This document shows, piece by piece, positions 5,793 through 11,726 of a stretch of DNA of 17,772 nucleotides; the stretch's first letter is position 1; every line of letters begins with the position of its first letter. Origin of the DNA: an uncultured Prevotella sp. (GTDB lineage: Bacteria > Bacteroidota > Bacteroidia > Bacteroidales > Bacteroidaceae). A program made the translations under genes and the position numbers. The notes beneath the pieces are model-generated. The model was not told where the DNA came from, made no database searches, and was given only the letters and a program-made list of their open reading frames with translations. The DNA is taken from positions 1 to 17,772 of the forward strand of contig UQHJ01000047.1 in NCBI GenBank assembly GCA_900540885.1, written 5' to 3'.

Positions 5793-7613
5793 AGGCAAGC
5801 CTCCCTACGAAGCTTGCCCTTTGCTGCGTGTATCAGCGTGATGCTATTATTCACAGCCTGTCATAGTGCAAAGCCAACGGCTAATGCGCTGCCGAAAGCT
5901 GCTTCAGTAGCACACACTTCGACGGCTGCTTCGATGACGATTTCTCCTCCCCCACTTAGTTACGCACAACAACGGCAGTTTGACGAACTCTTCCTCGAAT
6001 CCGTTCGACAGAAAGAGGCTGAACACATTGATGCGCAATTCGAACTCCTCAACGCTGCCCTTCAAATCAATCCGCTGGCCGATGAAGCACTTTACGAAAT
6101 GGGGGTACTCAAACTTTCCTACACGACTTATTCCGACACGCTGAGCCGCCAACAAGGAGACTCGCTACTACGAAAGGCCGTGCAGTTAGCACCCGACAAT
6201 CCTTATTATAAAGAGACGCTCGCCACTTATTTGGCCAACAGTGCCAAATATCAAGAGGCTATCAACCTCTATGAAGAACTGGCCGAAGGACATGAGACGG
6301 ACGAAATTCTCTCTACGCTCATCTGGCTTTACAAGACCAGTGGCGACTTTGCCGGGGCCATACGTACGATCGAACGTCTCGAACGCACCAATGGCAAGAG
6401 CGAAGCACTCAGTATGGAAAAGTTTCAGACTTTCCTCGCCATGAAGGACGACGAACATGCTTATCAAGCCATTGAGGACCTCTGTGCGGAATATCCCTAC
6501 GACCTCCGTTACCGCGTACTCTTAGGCGACCTCTACGACCAACACGGCTATCACGAACAGGCACTCGACATCTATCGCGACGTGCTTACGGCCGAACCAG
6601 ACAATAGTTACGCTCAGATATCATTATTGGCTTATTATAAAGCTGCCGGGGCGGACTCGCTCTACCTCGACCTCCTCAATCGCGTCGTGCTCAACCCGCG
6701 CACGCAGTCGGGGGCGCGTCTGGAAGCGATGCGTGGCTATGCAGTGGACAATCTGCGCCAACACGCTGACTCTACGCCTGTGCTCCAACTCTTCCGAAAG
6801 GCACTATCGCAGCCACAAGAGTCACGCGACATGGCCGAACTTCAGGTTTACTACATCAGCGAGCGCCGTATGCCTACCGACTCTCTCTTGCAAGCGCTCT
6901 ATACGTTGCTCAATATCGAGCCAGACTATACCAAAGCGCGCCTTCAAGTGCTTCAGATTATGCTCCAACGCGGCAATATGGAACAAGTAGCCGTCACCTG
7001 TCGCGAAGGTGAACTTTACGACCCTAATGAGGTCACCTTCTATTATTACGAGGGCATTGCGCTCTATCGCATGGGGCGCGACCAAGATGCGATTGCTACG
7101 TTGCAACGGGGTGTTGAACGCATCGACGAGTCTACCGACCGTCAGTTGGCAAGCGACATCAATGCGCTCTTGGGTGATGTGCTTCATGGTCACGGACTAA
7201 AGGAGGAGGCTTACCTCGCCTACGATCGTGCCTTAGAATATAACGAGCTTAACCTCGACTGCCTCAACAATTACGCTTACTTCCTCTCGCTCGACAATAA
7301 GCAACTCTCTAAAGCGGAACGTATGAGTCGGCGCACAGTAGAGGCGCGAGGCAATGACCCTACTTATCTCGACACCTACGCTTGGATCCTCTATCTCAAG
7401 CGTGACTACGCCCAAGCACGTATCTACATCGAAGAGGCCCTTCGCTTCGCGCCTGATGCCTCAGAGAGCGCTTCACTCTACGACCACGCTGGAGACATTC
7501 TACTTCGCCTCGCCGACCGCCGCCAAGCCGCCTCCTATTGGCGCAAAGCGCTGCAACTCACCACAGACCGCACGCTCAAGCGCACACTCAAGCGCAAACT
7601 CTATAGGCGATGA
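5619..7613 (+). CDS. TPR-repeat lipoprotein, N-terminus in a repeat array
   Basis: From the ATG at 5619 (after GCAGCAACAAA) this is 664 residues; an in-frame ATG at 5433 would add 62. Residues 4-60 are the translated array, four 14-residue units of the form FAHLHI(C/R)TFAH(F/S)PP. A lipoprotein signal then follows: ISVMLLFTAC, with Cys at residue 81. The mature part holds about ten helical TPR units, for example DEALYEMGVLKLSYTTYSD, YRVLLGDLYDQHGYHEQALD and TYLDTYAWILYLKRDYAQAR, so it is a protein-interaction scaffold, probably facing the periplasm at the outer membrane. The gene lies between dut and a DUF4292 gene, as in other Bacteroidales, and is likely part of an envelope-biogenesis operon. 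The start is uncertain: a TTG at 5814 would give a 15-residue signal without the array. The TPR assignment is strong. Confidence 0.85.
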   Translation: MRPFAHLHICTFAHSPSFAHLHIRTFAHFPPFAHLHIRTFAHFPPFAHLHICTFAHSLRQASLRSLPFAACISVMLLFTACHSAKPTANALPKAASVAHTSTAASMTISPPPLSYAQQRQFDELFLESVRQKEAEHIDAQFELLNAALQINPLADEALYEMGVLKLSYTTYSDTLSRQQGDSLLRKAVQLAPDNPYYKETLATYLANSAKYQEAINLYEELAEGHETDEILSTLIWLYKTSGDFAGAIRTIERLERTNGKSEALSMEKFQTFLAMKDDEHAYQAIEDLCAEYPYDLRYRVLLGDLYDQHGYHEQALDIYRDVLTAEPDNSYAQISLLAYYKAAGADSLYLDLLNRVVLNPRTQSGARLEAMRGYAVDNLRQHADSTPVLQLFRKALSQPQESRDMAELQVYYISERRMPTDSLLQALYTLLNIEPDYTKARLQVLQIMLQRGNMEQVAVTCREGELYDPNEVTFYYYEGIALYRMGRDQDAIATLQRGVERIDESTDRQLASDINALLGDVLHGHGLKEEAYLAYDRALEYNELNLDCLNNYAYFLSLDNKQLSKAERMSRRTVEARGNDPTYLDTYAWILYLKRDYAQARIYIEEALRFAPDASESASLYDHAGDILLRLADRRQAASYWRKALQLTTDRTLKRTLKRKLYRR

Positions 7614-7630
7614 CCTTTTTGAGGGTTTTA

Positions 7631-7833
7631 GTTGACAAGTTGACAAGTTGACGAGTTGACGAGTTGACGAGTTAACAAGTTGACAAGTTGACGAGTTGAC
7701 AAGGAAATTTGCTCCCGTTGCAAGTACTCCTATATATATAAGGTAACTTACTTGTCAACACGTCAACTTGTCAACTTGTTAACTCGTCAACACGTCAACT
7801 AAAAAAACTCGTCAACTAAAAAAACTTATCAAC
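7631..7833. repeat. Inverted arrays of the 8-bp word GTTGACRA
   Basis: Nine uninterrupted 8-bp units (GTTGACAA, GTTGACGA and one GTTAACAA) fill 7631-7702. After a 49-bp spacer the reverse-complement units fill 7752-7799 (six units), followed by two 17-bp units of TAAAAAAACT plus TCAAC at 7800-7833. The arms can pair over some 50 bases. The array occupies nearly the whole 7614-7844 gap between the TPR and DUF4292 genes and ends 11 bases before the next ATG. I see no separate TAnnTTTG promoter here, so read-through from the TPR gene is likely. Confidence 0.85.
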
Positions 7834-7844
7834 TAAAGAAAACA

Positions 7845-8711
7845 ATGAAACTCATTTACCCCCTCCTTTTATCCCTTCCCCTTTTATTAACCGCCTGTCA
7901 TAGCAGTAAGAACGCCACACGCGCCACACTGCCCAAGTCGGAGGTGAGCACTATCACCATGCCTGGCCCCAATAAGCAGCAAACGCTCGAAACCACCAAG
8001 CGCGTGGCCAATCTAAAGTTAACGACTACAGGTCTCACCGCCACCACCAAAATGCGTCTCGTGGGTATTGGCGGCAAGGAACTCAGCGTAAACGGCAAGT
8101 TGCAGATGTTGCGCAACAAGGTAGTACGTATCTCGCTCCGCTTTCTCGGCATGGAGGTCGGACTCATGGAGTTCACCCCATCCAATGTGCTCGTTATCGA
8201 CCGCATGAACAAGCAGTACGTCCGTGCTGCTTACACCGACGTTAGCTTCTTGCGTCAAGCCTCACTCGACTTCTATTCCTTGCAGGCGCTCTTCTGGAAC
8301 GAACTCTTCCTACCGGGCGAACACCAACTTCAAGCTGCTGACCTCCATCGATTCAGCGTCAGCTCTGAGACAAATCAAACCGTCTTACAGCCCACCAACA
8401 CACCACGCCTCACCTATCGCTTCTTTACTGACCCCACCAACGAGACCATTCACCGCCTTCAGGTAAAGAGTACCAACAAGGCCGACCGTGGAGAGTTCGC
8501 CTTCAACTACGACAGCTTTGAGCGGTTCAGCGGTCGTCCCTTCCCCACCAACCTCCAAATGGCCGTAACGGGCACAGGGAAGAAGGACATCACGCTCTCC
8601 CTCAACCTTTCCAGCCTCAAAGCTACCACCGACATCGAACCTTCCACCACCGTTTCGTCCAAGTACACCCAACGCTCCGTACAAGAGGTGTTAGGAAAAT
8701 TGGGAATGTAG
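7845..8711 (+). CDS. DUF4292 lipoprotein (LolB-like fold)
   Basis: A 288-residue lipoprotein: signal MKLIYPLLLSLPLLLTAC with the lipidated Cys at residue 18, followed by a Ser/Thr-rich tether. The body matches DUF4292 in layout: TTTGLTATTKMRLVGIGGKE and VVRISLRFLGMEVGLMEFTP form the first strands of an open, lipid-binding-type half-barrel, then DRMNKQYVRAAY, a helical stretch around DFYSLQALFWNELFLPGEH, and C-terminal strands near NLQMAVTGTGKKDITLSLNL. The fold is related to LolA/LolB, so a role in carrying lipid or lipoprotein at the outer membrane is plausible but not shown by sequence. It follows the TPR lipoprotein and precedes, apart from the inserted toxin-antitoxin pair, the EnvC-like gene. 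The start follows an A-rich leader (CTAAAGAAAACA). Confidence 0.85.
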   Translation: MKLIYPLLLSLPLLLTACHSSKNATRATLPKSEVSTITMPGPNKQQTLETTKRVANLKLTTTGLTATTKMRLVGIGGKELSVNGKLQMLRNKVVRISLRFLGMEVGLMEFTPSNVLVIDRMNKQYVRAAYTDVSFLRQASLDFYSLQALFWNELFLPGEHQLQAADLHRFSVSSETNQTVLQPTNTPRLTYRFFTDPTNETIHRLQVKSTNKADRGEFAFNYDSFERFSGRPFPTNLQMAVTGTGKKDITLSLNLSSLKATTDIEPSTTVSSKYTQRSVQEVLGKLGM

Positions 8712-8735
8712 ACATTAATAAACAACAATTTGTCG

Positions 8736-8961
8736 AATAGACAGGAATGAACATTAACGAATAATTAACAAAAAAATTAATGAAATAATTAATGTTCAAT
8801 TAATGATAATTAATGTTCAAAACAATGCGCGAAGCGCGCCTAAACTTAAACGTTAACTATTTATGTTATGCGCTTCGCGCTTTGTTTTGAACATTAATTA
8901 TCATTAATTGAACATTAATTATTTCATTAATTGTTTCGTTAATGTTTATTCTTGTTCTATT
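8736..8961. repeat. Long AT-rich inverted repeat with GCGCGAAGCGC core
   Basis: The arms 8775-8837 and 8870-8932 pair with a single mismatch (8826 against 8881): 51 perfect base pairs of AT-rich GAACATTAAT-type words, then 11 perfect pairs of GCGCGAAGCGC, around a 32-base loop. Weaker pairing extends to about 8736 and 8961. The right arm is nearly identical to 4802-4888. This fills most of the 8712-9143 gap; the remainder (8962-9046) shows only the shared AAATTGAAGTTTACC motif at 8966-8980 and AT-rich sequence. Confidence 0.9.
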
Positions 8962-9046
8962 CTACAAATTGAAGTTTACCCACTTTTTCGCACTTATAAA
9001 TTGGTAGTATCAAATATTGTATGTACATTCGCAAATGTAAATAAAT

Positions 9047-9127
9047 GTTCGCTTTCGCGCACCTTTTCTCGCCATAGCAAAATGAAAGCAAGCTATCTTT
9101 CGCCCATTTGGCTTAACGAAAAGGTGC
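9047..9127 (+). repeat. 69-bp palindromic element, copy 1 (upstream of the TA pair)
   Basis: The core element 9059-9127 has perfect 10-bp terminal inverted repeats (GCACCTTTTC at 9059-9068, GAAAAGGTGC at 9118-9127) and inner pairing such as GAAAG (9084-9088) with CTTTC (9097-9101), so it folds into one long imperfect hairpin. With its left flank (9047-9082) it also forms a 36-bp direct repeat, one mismatch, with 9769-9804. It ends 16 bases before the antitoxin-like ATG, so it lies in that gene's leader or promoter region. Confidence 0.8.
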
Positions 9128-9143
9128 CAAATATATATATATT

Positions 9144-9368
9144 ATGGCTACAACAGTATTTAATCAAGCTCAGATTGACTTGCTCAATATGATGCAATGG
9201 GTAAAATCTCCTGAAACGTTGGCAGATTTAAAACAAACTATATCTGATTTTTTTGCAAAGAAGGCTAAAGCCGAAATTGATAGACTATGGGCAAGCGGAA
9301 AGATGACAAAAGAAAAATTCGATAGTTTTGAAACCCTGCATGAACGAACTCCTTACCGTCATAAATGA
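9144..9368 (+). CDS. Small antitoxin-like protein paired with a PIN toxin
   Basis: A 74-residue, mostly helical protein (MATTVFNQAQIDLLNMMQWV...), with a central helix LADLKQTISDFFAKKAKAEI and a charged tail ending TPYRHK. Its stop overlaps the start of the PIN gene by four bases (ATGA), the usual coupling of antitoxin and toxin. I do not recognise a named antitoxin fold (no clear AbrB, RHH or Phd motif), so the assignment rests on position, size and coupling. The C-terminal charged part would be the likely toxin-binding segment. The pair is clearly more AT-rich than the genes on both sides, suggesting acquisition. The start follows an AT run (ATATATATATT) and I see no strong ribosome site. 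Confidence 0.7.
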   Translation: MATTVFNQAQIDLLNMMQWVKSPETLADLKQTISDFFAKKAKAEIDRLWASGKMTKEKFDSFETLHERTPYRHK

Positions 9369-9769
9369 TGAATATTGTACTTGATACCAATTGCTTAATA
9401 ATGGCTATCTCTGCGCAAAATGAGTATTATAAGGTATGGCAAGATTTTATTGACGGAAAATATATCTTGTGTATAACGAACGATATTATAGAGGAATATA
9501 CGGAAGTTATAGCAAGAAATCTTTCACCGCTGATTTCTGATTATATCATTACGGCTATCTTAAATCGAAAAAATGTACGCCGTATTTCTCCAACTTATGC
9601 CTTTCATCTTATTGAGGCAGATGAAGATGACAATAAATTCGTTGATTGCGCAATTATAGCTAATGCAAAGTATATCGTAACTCACGATCATCATTTTAAT
9701 ATTCTTAAGCAAATTCCCTTTCCAAAAGTTGATATCATAACATTGAAAAAATTTCTTGAAGAATTGTAG
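9365..9769 (+). CDS. PIN-domain ribonuclease toxin (VapC-like, COG1569 type)
   Basis: A 134-residue PIN-domain protein, a magnesium-dependent endoribonuclease type found as the toxin of toxin-antitoxin pairs. The acidic active-site residues are in place: Asp7 in NIVLDTNCLI, Glu43/Glu44 in NDIIEEYTEV, Asp89 and Asp94 in DEDDNKFVDCAIIANA, and Asp108 in YIVTHDHHF. The DDNKFxDxA and VTHD patterns are those of the family annotated 'putative toxin-antitoxin system toxin component, PIN family'. Length is normal and the gene looks intact. It overlaps the antitoxin-like gene by four bases. The pair is AT-rich and sits between two copies of a palindromic element inside a conserved envelope cluster, so it is probably a later insertion. 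The RNA target cannot be told from sequence. Confidence 0.88.
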   Translation: MMNIVLDTNCLIMAISAQNEYYKVWQDFIDGKYILCITNDIIEEYTEVIARNLSPLISDYIITAILNRKNVRRISPTYAFHLIEADEDDNKFVDCAIIANAKYIVTHDHHFNILKQIPFPKVDIITLKKFLEEL

Positions 9770-9837
9770 TTCACTTTCGCGCACCTTTTCTCGCCATAGC
9801 AAAAATTTGTCTTAACGAAAAGGGCTTAACGAAAAGG
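9769..9837 (+). repeat. Palindromic element, internally deleted copy 2
   Basis: Positions 9769-9804 repeat 9047-9082 with one difference. The copy then lacks 23 bases corresponding to the central hairpin of copy 1 and resumes with ATTTG and CTTAACGAAAAGG (9811-9823), which is repeated once more at 9825-9837. It begins on the last base of the PIN stop codon, so the toxin-antitoxin pair sits between direct repeats. It lies just upstream of the EnvC-like gene. Confidence 0.8.
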
Positions 9838-9857
9838 CTGGCCTCATTCAATCCACG

Positions 9858-11330
9858 ATGCAATACAAAATGTCGTTTCATATATTCACCATTCGTACCC
9901 TCTGTATCGTATTTCTTAGTATCCTGAGCCTTTCACTACCAGCTCAGACCAATAAGAAGATACGTTCCTTGCAGCGCCAACAGTCCACCTTGAAGCATAA
10001 CATTGCCCAGCAAGAGAAGATGCTCAAGTCTACTAAGAAGGACGTCAACTCTCAACTGGCCAACCTGCAAGTAATTAACGTACAGATCGAAGGGCAACAA
10101 AAGTACGTCAACGGCATACATGCCGAACTTACCGAATTATCCACCACCATTTCTGGACTTGAACAGCAACTCCGTCTGCTCGAGGCCGACCTTGCCGTGT
10201 GTAAGCGTCGCTACCAACGCTCGGTGTCGTATATGTTTCGCAACAAGTCAAGCCTTTCGAAGTGGCAATTCATTCTCTCGGCCAAGAACTTCCGTCAGAT
10301 GTATCGCCGCTTGCATTACATGACGCAGTTTAGCCGTTACCAACGCGCACAAGCCGAAGTTATTCGGCAAAAGGAGGCTCAAGTGCAAGCGAAACGCAAC
10401 GAACTCCTCGGCGTTAAGACCGAGAAGAACCGCCTCTACACTGAGGGACAAGCCGAAACGCGCAAACTACAAGGTCAACAACAGGAGCGTCAACAGGTCA
10501 TCAACGACCTCAATAAGCGACAAAAGGAACTGCAAAACTCTATTGCTCAACAGCGTCGCAAAGCGGAACAACTCAATGCACGCATCGACCAACTCATTCA
10601 GCAAGAGATCGCTGCTGCGGAACGACGCCGCAAAGCCGAAGCGGAACGACGCCGCAAGGCCGAACTCGCTCGACAAGCTAAAGCCAAAGCGCAACGCGAA
10701 CAAGCCGCACGCGAGAAGGCAGCACGCGAGAAGGCTGAACGCGAACGAAATGCGGCCGCTGCTCGCCGTGCCACGGCAGCAAAGGCTAAAACCAATAGAT
10801 CAAAGGCTACAGCCACAACAAAGGCTGCCACTAAGCGCAACCGCAACGTGGCCGCTTACACGCCCAAACCCGCCACTGCACCCTCCGTTACGATTGAGGA
10901 GAATGCCGACCGCGCGCTCAGCACCTCATTCGCAGCCAACCGTGGCCGACTTCCCATGCCTATCACAGGAGGATATAGCATCACGCGTCACTATGGAGCA
11001 TACAACGTCGCAGGACTCAATGGGGTACGACTCGATAGTAAAGGCATCAACATCACGGGATCTGTAGGAGCACAAGCGCGTGCCGTATTCCGTGGCGAAG
11101 TGACGGCCATCTTCACCTACGGTGGCATGTACAACGTCATCGTGCGTCACGGCAGTTACATGTCTGTCTATTGCAACCTCTCCTCTACGGCCGTGCGCCG
11201 TGGCCAAAACGTCGAGACACGCCAGACAATTGGCACCATTGCCACCGATGCCTCTGGCAATGCCACACTCCATTTCCAACTCCGTAAGGAAACGGCCCGC
11301 CTCAACCCCGAGGCTTGGCTCGGAAGATAA
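9858..11330 (+). CDS. EnvC-like murein hydrolase activator with degenerate LytM domain
   Basis: A 490-residue protein (Met5, at 9870, is an equally possible start) with a signal peptide ending near LSLPAQ (residue 30). It has a long coiled coil at about 31-260, then an Ala/Lys/Arg/Glu-rich stretch at about 250-330 (RRKAEAERRRKAELARQAKA) and a LytM/M23 domain from about 364. The zinc site is lost: the HxxxD position reads SKGIN, the HxH site reads TLH (only His472 remains), and YAHL is YCNL. This is the state of EnvC, which activates amidases rather than cutting peptidoglycan, so a role in septal wall splitting is likely. It ends the dut cluster and is followed by a strong terminator at 11362. 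The basic low-complexity stretch is probably a flexible spacer. Confidence 0.88.
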   Translation: MQYKMSFHIFTIRTLCIVFLSILSLSLPAQTNKKIRSLQRQQSTLKHNIAQQEKMLKSTKKDVNSQLANLQVINVQIEGQQKYVNGIHAELTELSTTISGLEQQLRLLEADLAVCKRRYQRSVSYMFRNKSSLSKWQFILSAKNFRQMYRRLHYMTQFSRYQRAQAEVIRQKEAQVQAKRNELLGVKTEKNRLYTEGQAETRKLQGQQQERQQVINDLNKRQKELQNSIAQQRRKAEQLNARIDQLIQQEIAAAERRRKAEAERRRKAELARQAKAKAQREQAAREKAAREKAERERNAAAARRATAAKAKTNRSKATATTKAATKRNRNVAAYTPKPATAPSVTIEENADRALSTSFAANRGRLPMPITGGYSITRHYGAYNVAGLNGVRLDSKGINITGSVGAQARAVFRGEVTAIFTYGGMYNVIVRHGSYMSVYCNLSSTAVRRGQNVETRQTIGTIATDASGNATLHFQLRKETARLNPEAWLGR

Positions 11331-11361
11331 CATTCTCAATCCTAACACCCAACTCCCAACT

Positions 11362-11397
11362 AAACGGGGGGCAGGCTCTTGGCCTGCCCCCCGTTTT
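11362..11397 (+). terminator. Strong intrinsic terminator after the EnvC-like gene
   Basis: Perfect 15-base arms AAACGGGGGGCAGGC (11362-11376) and GCCTGCCCCCCGTTT (11382-11396) around a TCTTG loop, running into TTTT. It lies 31 bases after the stop codon and closes the plus-strand envelope cluster. Confidence 0.92.
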
Positions 11398-11501
11398 ATA
11401 ATTTAGGCAGTAAGAAACGCATCGTCGCCCTAAAGAAAAACACACAATTCCACTTATTCCCCACAAAAAATAATCACGTTAACATATTTTACCCCCCCCT
11501 A

Positions 11502-11533
11502 TTTGGTTAATTAACAATAATCCCCTATATTTG
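11502..11533 (+). promoter_or_regulatory. Bacteroidetes-type promoter of the 791-residue protein gene
   Basis: TTTG (11502-11505), a 20-base spacer, then TATATTTG (11526-11533) match the -33 and -7 consensus exactly. Transcription should start near 11538. The leader would be about 190 bases and contains the inverted palindromic element at 11595-11654. The remaining parts of the 11398-11726 gap are AT-rich and I see nothing else in them. Confidence 0.8.
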
Positions 11534-11594
11534 CGCCATTAAATTAAAATATTTTATAAATATACGTATAAAACCACGTACATTTACAAATAAA

Positions 11595-11654
11595 CCTTTT
11601 CGTTAAGCTAAATGAGCAAAAGAAAATTTGCTTTCATTTTACTATGACGAGAAA
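11595..11654 (-). repeat. Palindromic element, copy 3, inverted, in a 5' leader
   Basis: Read on the minus strand this closely follows 9064-9124 of copy 1: TTTCTCGTCATAG for TTTCTCGCCATAG, then AAAATGAAAGCAA, and ending GCTTAACGAAAAGG. The middle differs but still pairs: AAATGAGCAAA (plus strand, from 11610) against TTTGCTTTCATTT, with a two-base bulge. Conserved pairing with changed bases suggests the fold matters. It lies within the predicted leader of the 791-residue protein gene. Confidence 0.75.
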
Positions 11655-11726
11655 TCTTTCTTAACTACGAAAACACTTATCAAAACATTACACATCAATT
11701 AACAAAACTATAAACCATCTACAAGA

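Noticed and set aside
5430..5854. Overlapping ORFs on both strands of the ATGTGCAA array
   Set aside because: The 8-bp unit has no stop codon in any frame, so long ORFs arise automatically. Only the frame that continues into the TPR protein is supported.
8908..9192. 94-codon plus-strand ORF ahead of the TA pair
   Set aside because: It begins in the right arm of the long inverted repeat, crosses the palindromic element and overlaps the start of the antitoxin-like gene in another frame.
10543..11067. 174-codon ORF in another frame of the EnvC-like gene
   Set aside because: It arises from the Arg/Ala/Lys-rich coding sequence read out of frame; low complexity, no independent signals.
9858..11330. 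Active M23 zinc endopeptidase
   Set aside because: The HxxxD and first HxH histidine positions are replaced, so an activator role fits better than catalysis.
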